From Catenulispora sp. EB89 (lineage in GTDB: Bacteria > Actinomycetota > Actinomycetes > Streptomycetales > Catenulisporaceae): a DNA stretch of 64,000 nucleotides. The translations under genes were made by a program, and so were the position numbers. The notes beneath the pieces were generated by a model, which was not told the origin of the DNA, did not search any database, and saw only the letters and a list, made by a program, of their open reading frames with translations. The stretch spans positions 124,001-188,000 of the forward strand of contig NZ_JBGCCU010000003.1 in the NCBI RefSeq assembly GCF_041261445.1, in the 5' to 3' direction. This document shows positions 1 to 8,465 of the stretch, piece after piece. Numbering within the stretch: the stretch's first letter is position 1; each line of letters starts with the position of its first letter.

Positions 1-142
1 CGCATAGCGTTGCCACGTTATCCCGACCGTCTCACCGGTCGCACTCCCCGTCCGTGATCCGAGACACCAGGGCCCCTCAGCTGCGCTGCCGCACCGGGCT
101 TCACTCGATCAGCGTAATCGCCGCCCGCAGCCCGCGCACAAT

Positions 143-158
143 CGTGACCAAGGTCACG
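143..158. promoter_or_regulatory. Inverted repeat upstream of M4 protease gene
   Basis: Two perfect 7-bp arms, CGTGACC and GGTCACG, are separated by 2 bp and end 21 bp before the protease start codon. Size and position fit an operator for a dimeric repressor, but no regulator gene lies next to it, so the role is inferred. Confidence 0.4.
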
Positions 159-179
159 AATCCCGCCATAGTTACCGCT

Positions 180-1247
180 ATGACGAGGGCTACGACGAGG
201 ACTCCCTTCTGCGGCATCGTCCCGCCGCACCTGCTGTCCCGCCTGGCGGACTCCGACCTCCACGTGGCGGACGCGGCACGCCGCACGCTGACCGCCGACG
301 CCCGGCACCGCCTCACCCGCAGCGCCGTCCCGTGGGTCGGCGAGCGGCACCTGGCGGCGCCGACCACCGTGGAGCGCAGCGACGACCGCTCGATCTTCGA
401 CGACCACGACACCGAGAACCTGCCCGGCTCGGAGGTGCGCGCGGAGGGCGGGCCGACGACCGGGGACCCGAGCGCCGACGAGGCCTACGACGGGCTCGGC
501 GCGACCTTCGACTTCTATCTGAAGGTCTACAACCGGTGGTCCGTGGACGGCCAGGGGCTGCCGTTGAAGGGGACCGTCCACTACGGCGTGCAGTACGACA
601 ACGCCTTCTGGAACGGCTCGCAGATGGTGTTCGGCGACGGGGACGGCGCGGTGTTCGGCCGGTTCACCGGAGCGGTGGACGTCATCGGGCACGAGCTCAC
701 ACACGGCGTGACGCAGTACACGGCGAACCTCGTCTACCGCGGGCAGTCCGGCGCGCTGAACGAGTCGGTGTCGGACTGCTTCGGTTCGATGGTCAAGCAG
801 TATCAGCTCGGCCAGGACGCGGCGGATGCGGACTGGCTGATCGGGGCGGGGTTGTTCCTGCCCTCGGTGCAGGGGGTCGCGCTGCGGTCGATGAAGGACC
901 CGGGGACGGCTTACGACGATCCGCATCTCGGGCAGGATCCCCAGCCGGCGGCCATGTCAGGGTACGTCGACACGACTACGGACGATGGCGGGGTGCATAT
1001 CAACTCCGGGATTCCCAACCGCGCGTTCTACCTGGCGGCTACTGGGATCGGGGGTAAGTCGTGGGAGGGCGCCGGGGCGGTTTGGTACGACGTGCTGACG
1101 TCGCCCACGCTGCCGGCCGCCGCGACGTTCGCCACGTTCGGTACGGCGACCGTGCACGCTGCCGAGGCGCGCTTCGGGCGCAGGTCGGCGCAGGCGCACG
1201 CGGTGGCGGCGGCTTGGCGGGAGGTCGGGGTTTCGGTTCACAGCTGA
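180..1247 (+). CDS. Protealysin-type M4 neutral metallopeptidase
   Basis: Zinc endopeptidase of the thermolysin family, 355 aa from the ATG at 180. An upstream in-frame ATG at 54 would add 42 residues unlike the family. From the chosen start the protein opens with a short propeptide containing IVPPHLL, the motif of the protealysin branch, which has a short N-terminal propeptide and no classical signal peptide. Catalytic residues are visible: HELTH (His171, Glu172, His175), the third zinc ligand Glu195 in NESVSD, and His273 in GGVHINSG. Protealysin-like enzymes usually act inside the cell or leave by an unusual route. The family's inhibitor gene (emfourin) is often adjacent but is not seen here; an acetyltransferase follows. 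An inverted repeat lies just upstream. Confidence 0.9.
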   Translation: MTRATTRTPFCGIVPPHLLSRLADSDLHVADAARRTLTADARHRLTRSAVPWVGERHLAAPTTVERSDDRSIFDDHDTENLPGSEVRAEGGPTTGDPSADEAYDGLGATFDFYLKVYNRWSVDGQGLPLKGTVHYGVQYDNAFWNGSQMVFGDGDGAVFGRFTGAVDVIGHELTHGVTQYTANLVYRGQSGALNESVSDCFGSMVKQYQLGQDAADADWLIGAGLFLPSVQGVALRSMKDPGTAYDDPHLGQDPQPAAMSGYVDTTTDDGGVHINSGIPNRAFYLAATGIGGKSWEGAGAVWYDVLTSPTLPAAATFATFGTATVHAAEARFGRRSAQAHAVAAAWREVGVSVHS

Positions 1248-1252
1248 GCGCT

Positions 1253-1300
1253 CGGGGCGTCGGGCTTCGGGCGTCGGGCTTCGGGCTTCGGGCTTCGGGG
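1253..1300. repeat. Heptamer minisatellite after the protease gene
   Basis: Five consecutive 7-bp units (CGGGCTT, one as CGGGCGT) occupy 1261-1295, flanked by related CGGGGCG sequence. The array lies between the protease stop codon and the acetyltransferase start. It has no coding role that I can see. Confidence 0.75.
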
Positions 1301-1348
1301 CGGAAAATCAATCGCTGCCAACGCGGGCCGTGCCTAGCATCGGCTGTG

Positions 1349-2344
1349 ATGACTATCACGATCCGGGAAATCGACCTCGCCGGCGCGGACGCGATGTCCA
1401 CGCTGCTTCCACTCTTCCGGGCCGCGACGGCGGTCGCCGCGCCGCGCGCGCCGGAACCCTCCGAGTCGTACCTCAGGCTGCAGATCGGCCCGCGCGCGGC
1501 CCGCCATATCGCGTGCCTGGTCGCCTATGACGGCGACCGTCCGGCCGGGTTCGCGCGGATGAACCATGGCAAGGTCGCGAACCGGGACATGGTGTACGGC
1601 GAGCTGTGGATCCCGGCCGGAGACCGTGACGAGGTGACCGGGGCGTTGGTGGAGGCGTGCCGAGACTACGCGCGCGGGCGGGATGCCACCCGGCTCGTGC
1701 TCGACACCAGCGAGCTGTCCGGCTACGACGCCGTCTGCGGTGCCGGCGGCGGCCGGGCGCTGTCCAGCGACTACCGTCGTCAGCTGGATCTCACGGCGAT
1801 CGACCACCAGCAGTACGCCGCCTGGGCCGCGCCGACGGAGAAGAACTCGCACTACCGGGTCGACATCTGGCGGACCCCCACGCCGGAGCACCTGCTGGGG
1901 CCGCTGGTCGTGGCGTACGACGTCATGCGCGACGCCCCGACCGGGGAGCTCGTGATCGAGACCCCGCCACCGGATGTGGATCGGCGGCGGCAGACTGAGG
2001 CTGACGATGCGGCAGCCGGGATGCAGATGTATGTCGCTGCGGCGTTCGCCGCGGATGGCGAGAGTGGGAGTGGGAGCGAGATCGCCGGCTTCCACGAGGT
2101 GTTCGTCTATCCGGACTATCGGATGGCCGAGGTCGGCAACACCGGTGTGCCGGCGAAGTTCCGCGGGCACGGTCTGGGACTGCGGCTGAAGGCGGCGATG
2201 GCGCTGCATCTGCTGGAGTACGAGCCGCATGTGGACATGGTCTCGACGTCGAACGACGCGGACAACGCACCGATGGTGCGGGTCAATGACGCTATGGGGT
2301 ACGAGGTCGCGGAGGCTTGGCAGGCCTGGCAGTTCGAGGTCTGA
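1349..2344 (+). CDS. Two-domain GNAT-family N-acetyltransferase
   Basis: 331 aa. The C-terminal half carries the acetyl-CoA motif A in KFRGHGLGLRLKAAM and the usual ending STSNDADNAPMVRVNDAMGY. The N-terminal half looks like a second, degenerate GNAT fold, the arrangement of many actinobacterial acetyltransferases including the mycothiol synthase superfamily. The substrate is unknown. I place the start at ATG 1349 (an in-frame GTG is at 1346). There is no Shine-Dalgarno sequence, but TAGCAT at 1335-1340 sits 8 nt before the ATG, which suggests a leaderless transcript. The gene converges with era and shares its terminator. Confidence 0.82.
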   Translation: MTITIREIDLAGADAMSTLLPLFRAATAVAAPRAPEPSESYLRLQIGPRAARHIACLVAYDGDRPAGFARMNHGKVANRDMVYGELWIPAGDRDEVTGALVEACRDYARGRDATRLVLDTSELSGYDAVCGAGGGRALSSDYRRQLDLTAIDHQQYAAWAAPTEKNSHYRVDIWRTPTPEHLLGPLVVAYDVMRDAPTGELVIETPPPDVDRRRQTEADDAAAGMQMYVAAAFAADGESGSGSEIAGFHEVFVYPDYRMAEVGNTGVPAKFRGHGLGLRLKAAMALHLLEYEPHVDMVSTSNDADNAPMVRVNDAMGYEVAEAWQAWQFEV

Positions 2345-2388
2345 GAGCGCTCGTCGATCGCCGGGGATGCTCGCCGGAAGCACCGAGA

Positions 2389-2413
2389 TGCCCGGACCGA
2401 AACGGTCCGGGCA
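2389..2413. terminator. Bidirectional terminator between the GNAT gene and era
   Basis: A perfect 11-bp stem (TGCCCGGACCG / CGGTCCGGGCA) with an AAA loop lies between two convergent genes. There is no long U-tract, which is common in high-GC actinobacteria. Confidence 0.8.
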
Positions 2414-2430
2414 CCGGGAAAGCCTGACCC

Positions 2431-3549
2431 CTAGAACCCGAGCTTGGCCAGCTGCTTCGGGTCGCGCTGCCAGTCCTTGGCCACCTTCACGTGCAGGTCG
2501 AGGTACACCGGCGTGCCCAGCAGCGCCTCGATCTGGCGGCGGGCCCGGGAGCCCACCTCGCGCAGTCGCTCGCCGCCGTGGCCGATGACGATCGCCTTCT
2601 GGCTGGGGCGCTCCACGTAGAGCGTCGCGTGCACGTCCAGCAGCGGACGGTCGGCCGGGCGGTCCTCGCGCAGCGTCATCTCCTCGACCGTCACGGCCAG
2701 GGAGTGCGGCAGCTCGTCGCGCACGCCCTCCAGCGCGGCCTCGCGGACCAGCTCGCCGACCATGATCTCTTCCGGCTCGTCAGTCAGCTCGCCGCCCGGG
2801 TACAGCGGCGGGGACTCCGGGAGCTGCTTCACCAGCAGGTTCTCCAGCAGCTCGATCTGCTCGTCGCGGACGGCGGAGACCGGGATCACCTCGGCCCACT
2901 CCACGCCGACCTCGCGGCCCAGCTCGACCAGGGCCAGCAGCTGCTCGGCGATCTGCTCCTTGGAGGCCTTGTCGGTCTTGGTCAGGATGGCGATCTTCGG
3001 CGTGCGCCGGACGCCGGCCAGCTCGGTGGCGATGAACCGGTCGCCGGGGCCGAGCTTCTCGTCGGCCGGGACGCAGAACCCGATGACGTCCACCTCGGCC
3101 CAGGTGGCGCGCACCTCGTCGTTCAGGCGCGCGCCGAGCAGGGTGCGCGGCTTGTGCAGTCCGGGGGTGTCGACCAGGACCAGCTGCGCGTCCTCGCGGT
3201 GCACGATGCCGCGCACGGTGTGCCGGGTGGTCTGCGGACGCCCGGAGGTGATCGCCACCTTCGCACCGACCACCGCGTTGGTGAGCGTGGACTTGCCGGC
3301 GTTGGGGCGGCCGACGAAGCAGGCGAAGCCGGCCCGGAAGTCGTCGGGGAACTCGTAGCGCGGCGGGGAGTCGTCACGGACACCGCGGCCGTAGGCGGTC
3401 GGCGCGGGCTCGGAATCCCGGACCCGGTCGGTGGTGACGCGCTTCTCGGCGAGCTTCTGGCTGCGCTTGACGCGCTCCGCCTTCTTCTTGGCCGCCTCGG
3501 CGTTCGCCGCCTGGCGGGACCGGGATCGTCCACTCGCGCTGCTCGTCAT
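2431..3549 (-). CDS. era: GTPase Era
   Basis: Essential GTPase that binds the 3' end of 16S rRNA during 30S assembly. 372 aa with G1 GRPNAGKS (residues 80-87), G3 DTPGL, G4 KTDK and a C-terminal KH domain containing the VIGHGGERLREVG loop. The first 70 residues are a basic, Lys/Ala-rich extension absent from E. coli Era (301 aa), so the protein is longer than usual. I chose ATG 3549 because a GGGAG lies about 10 nt upstream; the upstream ATG at 3558 would have only 1 nt spacing. The last conserved box of the leftward block that begins with phoH. Confidence 0.95.
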   Translation of the reverse strand: MTSSASGRSRSRQAANAEAAKKKAERVKRSQKLAEKRVTTDRVRDSEPAPTAYGRGVRDDSPPRYEFPDDFRAGFACFVGRPNAGKSTLTNAVVGAKVAITSGRPQTTRHTVRGIVHREDAQLVLVDTPGLHKPRTLLGARLNDEVRATWAEVDVIGFCVPADEKLGPGDRFIATELAGVRRTPKIAILTKTDKASKEQIAEQLLALVELGREVGVEWAEVIPVSAVRDEQIELLENLLVKQLPESPPLYPGGELTDEPEEIMVGELVREAALEGVRDELPHSLAVTVEEMTLREDRPADRPLLDVHATLYVERPSQKAIVIGHGGERLREVGSRARRQIEALLGTPVYLDLHVKVAKDWQRDPKQLAKLGF

Positions 3550-3585
3550 GCAGACCATTCTCCCTTACTCGGGAGGGTCCGCCGC

Positions 3586-3915
3586 TCAGAGCTTCGGATC
3601 GGCCAGGAACAGCCGCGGCGGGGTGCCGGAGCCCTTGAGGTCGGCGACCACGTCCAGGTCCTCCTGCCGGAACTGCTTCTCCGCGCTGACCAGCACCGCG
3701 GCCTCCAGCCCGGTCGCCCCGCCGACGACGGCCATCGCGACCGCGGCCTGCAGCGCGGAGAGCTTCAGCGCCGGCAGCTCGACGGTGGTGGCCACGTAGG
3801 TGCGGCCGGTCTCGTCACGAACCGCCGCGCCCTCGGCCGCGCCGTTGCGGGCCCGCTGGGCCTTGGCGAGGGTGTGGAGCTTGGCGTTCTCGGGGTCCAG
3901 CTGAGTGTCGGTCAT
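3586..3915 (-). CDS. Degenerate cytidine-deaminase-like protein
   Basis: 109 aa. The fold signature of cytidine deaminase can be followed (GAAVRDETGRTYVA, then LSALQAAVAMAV). The zinc site is gone: the expected His/Cys-Ala-Glu is replaced by ALQAAVA, and there is no PCxxC and no cysteine at all. The same short protein sits between era and the CBS-domain gene in other actinobacteria, where it is usually annotated as cytidine deaminase. It is very unlikely to deaminate; a binding or structural role is possible. It is the gene before era in the leftward block, separated by about 36 nt. Confidence 0.75.
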   Translation of the reverse strand: MTDTQLDPENAKLHTLAKAQRARNGAAEGAAVRDETGRTYVATTVELPALKLSALQAAVAMAVVGGATGLEAAVLVSAEKQFRQEDLDVVADLKGSGTPPRLFLADPKL

Positions 3916-3929
3916 GGGATAACGCTATC

Positions 3930-3968
3930 GAAAACAAAGAAGGCTCTGGATTTCTCCAGAGCCTTCTT
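3930..3968 (-). terminator. Intrinsic terminator of tRNA-Gly
   Basis: A 14-bp perfect stem (3937-3950 with 3955-3968) and a 4-nt loop start 6 nt past the tRNA 3' end. On the minus strand the stem is followed by a U-rich run (TTTGTTTTCG), so this is a classical rho-independent terminator. Confidence 0.92.
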
Positions 3969-3973
3969 CACCG

Positions 3974-4046
3974 AGCGGATGACGAGATTCGAACTCGCGA
4001 CCCTCACCTTGGCAAGGTGATGCTCTACCAGCTGAGCCACATCCGC
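3974..4046 (-). tRNA. tRNA-Gly (anticodon GCC)
   Basis: Read on the minus strand, the 73-nt cloverleaf has a perfect 7-bp acceptor stem (GCGGATG / CATCCGC), a D-arm with GCTCAGCTGGTAGAGC, anticodon loop CTTGCCAAG giving anticodon GCC, and a T-arm with GTTCGAATC. The discriminator base is U, the glycine identity base. CCA is not encoded. Confidence 0.96.
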
Positions 4047-4129
4047 ATTCGTCCACCGGGTTTCCCTGGCGACGAAGAAAACTATAGCCCATGTGCGGGG
4101 TGGGTTTGCCACCCGGTTACCGGGACGTG

Positions 4130-5407
4130 TCAGGCGTCGTCCTGCGGAACGCGCTTCACCAACACGGTCCCGATGCGGCGCCGCCGGCCCTCCGGGGACT
4201 CCGCGGTCAGGCGCAGCCCCTCCACCTCGATCTGCGCGCCGGGGATCGGCACCCGGCCCAGGCGCTTGGCCATCAGGCCGCCGACGGTCTCCACGTCGTC
4301 GTCCTCCAGGTCCACGCCGAACAGGTCGCCGAGTTCGTCCACGCCGAGGCGCGCGGTGACCCGCGCCGCGTCCGGGGACAGGCGCTCCACCGAGGGCCGC
4401 TCCACGTCGTACTCGTCGGCGATCTCCCCGACGATCTCCTCCAGGATGTCCTCGATGGTCACCAGGCCGGCGGTGCCGCCGTACTCGTCGATCACCACGG
4501 CCAGGTGGATGTGCCCGGCCTGCATGTCCCGCAGCAGCTCGTCGGCGGGCTTGCTGTCCGGGATGCAGACCGGGACCCGCATCGCGGACTCCACCAGCTC
4601 GGTGGTCTCCCCGCTCGGGTGCTCGTGGATCCGGCGCACCAGGTCCTTGAGATACACGATGCCGACCACGTCGTCGGCGTTCTCGCCGACCACCGGGATG
4701 CGGGAGAAGCCGCTGCGCAACGCCAGCGACAGCGCCTGCCGCAGGGTCTTGTGGCGCTCGATGAAGACCATGTCGGTCCGCGGCACCATCACCTCGCGCA
4801 CCAGCGTGTCGCCGAGCTCGAAGACCGAGTGCACCATGCGGCGCTCCTGGTCCTCGATGACGCTGTTCGCCTCGGCCAGGTCCACCAGCGCGCGCAGCTC
4901 GGCCTCGGAGGCGAACGGGCCCTCGCGGAAGCCGCGGCCCGGCGTGACGGCGTTGCCGATGACGATCAGCAGCTGCGCCAGCGGCCCCAGGACCGAGGTG
5001 AGCAGCGCCAGCGGGCCGGCGAAGCGCAGCGCCACCCGCACCGAGTGCTGGCGGCCGATGGTGCGCGGCATCACGCCGATGAAGATGTAGGAGACCGCGA
5101 TCATCACGCCGATGGCGGCGAACCCGGCACCCCAGGCGTCGTCGATCCGGCGCATGAACAGCACGGTGACCAGCACCGTCGCCGCGATCTCGCAGGCCAC
5201 GCGCAGTAACAGGACCAGGTTCAGGACCCGGGCCGGATCGTCGACCAGCTGCTTAAGGCGCGCCGCGCGCGGCACGCCCTCCTCGACCAGCTCCGCGGCC
5301 CGCACCCGCGACACGCGGGACAGCGCGGCGTCCGCGCAGGCGGAGAACCCCGCCACCGCGACCAGGACCACGACGGCGACGATCTCCCAGAAGAGCAGGA
5401 CACTCAT
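4130..5407 (-). CDS. CNNM/CorC-type membrane protein with CBS domains
   Basis: 425 aa. The N-terminal 185 residues form a DUF21 (CNNM) transmembrane module with several hydrophobic helices. A CBS pair follows (about 205-325, around MVPRTDMVFIERHKT and FSRIPVVGENADDVVGIVY), and the protein ends in a CorC/HlyC domain. Family members are tied to magnesium/cobalt efflux or homeostasis; 'hemolysin' is a legacy name. The ATG at 5407 overlaps by 4 nt (ATGA) the stop of an 18-codon mini-ORF that itself overlaps the ybeY stop, so translation is probably coupled to ybeY. Confidence 0.92.
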   Translation of the reverse strand: MSVLLFWEIVAVVVLVAVAGFSACADAALSRVSRVRAAELVEEGVPRAARLKQLVDDPARVLNLVLLLRVACEIAATVLVTVLFMRRIDDAWGAGFAAIGVMIAVSYIFIGVMPRTIGRQHSVRVALRFAGPLALLTSVLGPLAQLLIVIGNAVTPGRGFREGPFASEAELRALVDLAEANSVIEDQERRMVHSVFELGDTLVREVMVPRTDMVFIERHKTLRQALSLALRSGFSRIPVVGENADDVVGIVYLKDLVRRIHEHPSGETTELVESAMRVPVCIPDSKPADELLRDMQAGHIHLAVVIDEYGGTAGLVTIEDILEEIVGEIADEYDVERPSVERLSPDAARVTARLGVDELGDLFGVDLEDDDVETVGGLMAKRLGRVPIPGAQIEVEGLRLTAESPEGRRRRIGTVLVKRVPQDDA

Positions 5408-5460
5408 GCGGCGCCCCCGGCGACCGAACGAGTGCCCTGCCGATGTCTATGACCGCTCAT
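5404..5460 (-). CDS. 18-codon mini-ORF linking ybeY and the CBS gene
   Basis: Encodes [18 protein letters not shown]. Its ATG overlaps the ybeY stop (ATGA, 5457-5460) and its TGA overlaps the ATG of the downstream CBS gene (ATGA, 5404-5407). The peptide resembles nothing I know. The likely role, if any, is as a translational relay that carries terminating ribosomes across the 49-nt gap. It could also be chance. Confidence 0.4.
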   Translation of the reverse strand: MSGHRHRQGTRSVAGGAA

Positions 5461-5936
5461 CGAGCGTCTGACCTGGCCTTCCATCCTCGGAGCAGCTGTT
5501 TTTGGAGGCCGAACATCTCGGCCTCCTCCTCGGGCTCGGCATGGTCGTAGCCGAGCAAGTGCAAGATCCCGTGCGTGGTGAGCAGCCGCAGCTCCTCGGC
5601 GGTGGAGTGGCCGGCGTCCTTGGCCTGCTTCTCGGCCACCTCCGGACACAGCACCACGTCCCCGAGCAGGCCCGGCACCGGCTCGTTGTCGTCCTCGGCG
5701 CGGGCCGGGCGCAGCTCGTCCATCGGGAAGGAGAGCACGTCGGTCGGGCCCGGCTCGTCCATCCACTGGATGTGCAGCTGCTCCATCGCGGCGGTGTCGA
5801 CCAGCAGGATGGACAGCTCGGCCATCGGATGGATGCCCATCTCGCCCAGCACGTACCGGGCCACCCCGACCAGTTCCTCGGCGTCCACACCCTGCTCGGT
5901 GCCGTAGTCGGTCTCGTTGGCGATGTCGATCGACAT
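5457..5936 (-). CDS. ybeY: Endoribonuclease YbeY (rRNA maturation factor)
   Basis: 159 aa. Zinc-dependent endoribonuclease acting in 16S rRNA 3'-end maturation and ribosome quality control. The signature [11 protein letters not shown] carries the three zinc histidines (122, 126, 132). The chosen start, ATG 5936 ([10 protein letters not shown]), lies 4 nt after the phoH stop and has an AGGAAGAGG inside the phoH 3' end. A longer frame to 6059 would overlap phoH heavily. The phoH-ybeY-CBS-era order is conserved and points to ribosome biogenesis. Confidence 0.95.
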   Translation of the reverse strand: MSIDIANETDYGTEQGVDAEELVGVARYVLGEMGIHPMAELSILLVDTAAMEQLHIQWMDEPGPTDVLSFPMDELRPARAEDDNEPVPGLLGDVVLCPEVAEKQAKDAGHSTAEELRLLTTHGILHLLGYDHAEPEEEAEMFGLQKQLLRGWKARSDAR

Positions 5937-5940
5937 GGGG

Positions 5941-7131
5941 TCAGTGCCTCTTCCTGTTGGCGTCCCCACCACGGTCGCGGGCCTCATCATGCTCGGCGTC
6001 ATACCGTCCGTACGCGTCGACGATGTCCCCCACCAGCCGGTGCCGCACGACGTCGGCACTGGTCAGCTCGGCGAAATGGATGTCCTCCACGCCGGTGAGG
6101 ATATTACGCACGACCCGGAGCCCGGACTGCGTACCCCCGGGGAGGTCGACCTGCGTGATGTCGCCGGTGACCACGATCTTGGAACCGAAGCCGAGGCGGG
6201 TGAGGAACATCTTCATCTGCTCGGGGGAGGTGTTCTGGGCCTCGTCGAGGATGATGAATGCGTCATTGAGAGTACGGCCACGCATATATGCCAGCGGAGC
6301 AACCTCAATGACCCCGGCCGCCATCAGCCGAGGAATGCTGTCCGGATCGATCATGTCGTGCAGCGCGTCGTACAACGGCCGCAGATACGGGTCGATCTTC
6401 TCGTACAGCGTCCCGGGCAGGAAGCCGAGCTTCTCCCCGGCCTCGACCGCGGGGCGGGTCAGGATGATGCGGTTGACCTGCTTGGCCTGCAGCGACTGCA
6501 CCGCCTTGGCCATCGCCAGGTAGGTCTTGCCGGAACCCGCCGGGCCGATGCCGAACACGATCGTGTTCCGGTCGATGGCGTCGACGTAGTTCTTCTGGTT
6601 GAGGGTCTTGGGACGGATGGTGCGGCCGCGGTTGCTCAGGATGTTCTGCGTCAGGACCTCGGCGGGGCGCTGCCCGTCGACGTCCGCCTCGCCGCTGCGG
6701 AGCATCTGGATCGAGCGCTCGACGCCGTCCTCGGTCAGCGGGGCGCCGGTGCGGAGCATCAGGAGCATCTCCTCGAAGAGGCGCTCCACGAGCCCCACTT
6801 CGGCGCGGCTGCCGGCGATGGTCACCTGGTTGCCGCGGGCATGGATGTCGACGCCGGGGAAGGCCTTCTCGATCACCCTCAGCAGGCCGTCGCCGGCCCC
6901 GAAGACGGAGACCAGGGGGTGCCCGGACGGTATCTCGATCTTGGCCTGGACGACGCCCGGGGCGACCTCTTCGGCACGGGTGGCGCGGGTCCCGGAGACG
7001 GGCCTGGAAGGCTCCGAGGACGCGTTCGCCCCGTTCGCCCCCGCGCGGCCGGTTCCGGCCGCCCTCCCGTTGCGGTCCGCGGCGGAGGACTGGCGGCCCT
7101 TGCCCGAACGCGGTGCGGTGTTGTCTGCCAT
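5941..7131 (-). CDS. phoH: PhoH-family ATPase
   Basis: 396 aa from ATG 7131. Walker A GPAGSGKT at about 196-203 and Walker B DEAQN at about 294-298 define a PhoH-type P-loop ATPase, found with ybeY in many bacteria and linked to RNA metabolism. The first 65 residues are Ser/Arg/Gly-rich and probably disordered. The start is uncertain: ATG 7131 has no Shine-Dalgarno, while an in-frame GTG near 7155 follows an AGGAGA almost directly. A 12-bp palindrome (GGCCGTACGGCC, 7138-7149) lies between the two. Confidence 0.9.
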   Translation of the reverse strand: MADNTAPRSGKGRQSSAADRNGRAAGTGRAGANGANASSEPSRPVSGTRATRAEEVAPGVVQAKIEIPSGHPLVSVFGAGDGLLRVIEKAFPGVDIHARGNQVTIAGSRAEVGLVERLFEEMLLMLRTGAPLTEDGVERSIQMLRSGEADVDGQRPAEVLTQNILSNRGRTIRPKTLNQKNYVDAIDRNTIVFGIGPAGSGKTYLAMAKAVQSLQAKQVNRIILTRPAVEAGEKLGFLPGTLYEKIDPYLRPLYDALHDMIDPDSIPRLMAAGVIEVAPLAYMRGRTLNDAFIILDEAQNTSPEQMKMFLTRLGFGSKIVVTGDITQVDLPGGTQSGLRVVRNILTGVEDIHFAELTSADVVRHRLVGDIVDAYGRYDAEHDEARDRGGDANRKRH

Positions 7132-7236
7132 AGGAACGGCCGTACGGCCTTTGATCACTCTCCTGTCTTCGTGATGCCTCCATGCTAGCCCGCACCCCCG
7201 CGACCAGGGCGGGAGATTTTGCCCGCCACCCCTTTT

Positions 7237-7291
7237 CGTCATCTTGACGCTATGCTACTCTCGAACCGTTATCGTCAGATGGACGATAACG
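7237..7291 (+). promoter_or_regulatory. Candidate promoter and operator of the VWA gene
   Basis: TTGACG (7244-7249) is a good -35 element and lies inside a small inverted repeat CGTCA/TGACG (7237-7249). Seventeen bases further a perfect 10-bp inverted repeat, CGTTATCGTC and GACGATAACG (7267-7276 and 7282-7291, 5-bp spacer), covers the expected -10 region. This is the layout of a repressor site blocking RNA polymerase. The repressor is not identified. Confidence 0.6.
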
Positions 7292-7318
7292 ACGGACGAC
7301 TTTGAGAAGGCGATGGCG

Positions 7319-8431
7319 ATGGGCAGCGGACGCTGGGACTACAACGCATATGAGGCGGCGGAGGCCTACCGCCAGGCGAACGGCCGAAGCGCCTTCGACT
7401 ACAACGACCGGGTGCTCAGCAGCACCCCGCGCAACCAGTGGCGCGCGCACCCCGACCTTGAGCCCTACGGCGTGGCGGTCCGCGAGAGCCGGGACAGCGC
7501 CGAGCACCCGACCTCGCTGGCGATCTCGGTCCTGTTCGACGTCACCGGCTCCATGGGCGGGGTCCCCCGGGTGCTCCAGACCAAGCTGGCCGACCTGCAC
7601 GGCCTGCTGCTGCGCAAGGGCTACGTCGACCACCCGCAGATCATGTTCGGCGCGATCGGCGACGCCTACTCCGACCGGGTGCCGCTGCAGGTCGGGCAGT
7701 TCGAGTCCGACAACCGCATGGACGAGCAGCTCGGCGAGATCGTCCTGGAGGGCGGCGGCGGGGGCCAGATGCGGGAGTCCTACGAGCTCGCGATGTACTT
7801 CATGGCCCACCACACCGCGCTCGACTGCCACGAGAAGCGCGGCAAGCGCGGCTACCTGTTCATCATCGGCGACGAGATGCCCTACCCGAACGTCAACCCG
7901 CAGCACGTCTCGCGGATCCTCGGCCAGGGCACCGGCGGCGGCCACGGCACCCGCGGCGGCCGCCCCGGCGAGTGGCCCGGCGAGCGCCCCGGCCGCGGCG
8001 GCCTCCCGGCCACCCCGATCGAGGACGTGGTCCGCGACCTGACCCGCAAGTTCGACGTCTACTACATCCTCCCGGAGGGCTCCTCCTACGTCGGCAACGA
8101 CGAGGTCCTCGGCGCCTGGCGCGCCCTGCTCGGGCAGAACGTCATCCAGCTCGACGACCTGGACGCGGTCTGCGAGACCATCGCGCTGACCATCGGCCTG
8201 GCCGAGGACCGGATCGACCTGCACGGCGGTCTGGAAGACCTGCGCGATGTGGGGTCGCGCGCCGGAAGCTCCGTGGAGCGCGCGCTGGGAAGTCTGGACA
8301 ACCGTCGCGGCGGCGGCCGGCACAACCGGCACCACCCCTCGCCGGACCCGGCCGTCAGGTATCTGCGGACCCAGGGCGCCAACTACACCTACGACTCCGG
8401 ATACGACAACCGCCCCGAAGGCCGCTGGTAG
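7319..8431 (+). CDS. VWA-like (MIDAS) protein
   Basis: About 370 aa. A von Willebrand A-type fold is suggested by LFDVTGSMGG, where Asp74, Thr76 and Ser78 form a DxTxS variant of the DxSxS metal-ion site. Further conserved blocks are FGAIGDAYSDRVPLQVGQF, YLFIIGDEMPY and FDVYYILPEG. A Gly/Arg/Pro-rich loop sits near residues 210-230. No signal peptide or membrane segment is seen, so it is likely cytosolic. ATG 7319 has GAGAAGG 8 nt upstream; ATG 7313 is too close. It is followed after 34 nt by a purA-like gene, probably one transcript. No function is assigned. Confidence 0.75.
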   Translation: MGSGRWDYNAYEAAEAYRQANGRSAFDYNDRVLSSTPRNQWRAHPDLEPYGVAVRESRDSAEHPTSLAISVLFDVTGSMGGVPRVLQTKLADLHGLLLRKGYVDHPQIMFGAIGDAYSDRVPLQVGQFESDNRMDEQLGEIVLEGGGGGQMRESYELAMYFMAHHTALDCHEKRGKRGYLFIIGDEMPYPNVNPQHVSRILGQGTGGGHGTRGGRPGEWPGERPGRGGLPATPIEDVVRDLTRKFDVYYILPEGSSYVGNDEVLGAWRALLGQNVIQLDDLDAVCETIALTIGLAEDRIDLHGGLEDLRDVGSRAGSSVERALGSLDNRRGGGRHNRHHPSPDPAVRYLRTQGANYTYDSGYDNRPEGRW

Positions 8432-8465
8432 GCGCTGGTAGACGCGAGCAAGAAAGCACTCTGCA

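Noticed and set aside
3586-3915. Functional cytidine deaminase
   Set aside because: No zinc ligands: the sequence has no cysteine and lacks the catalytic HAE/CAE.
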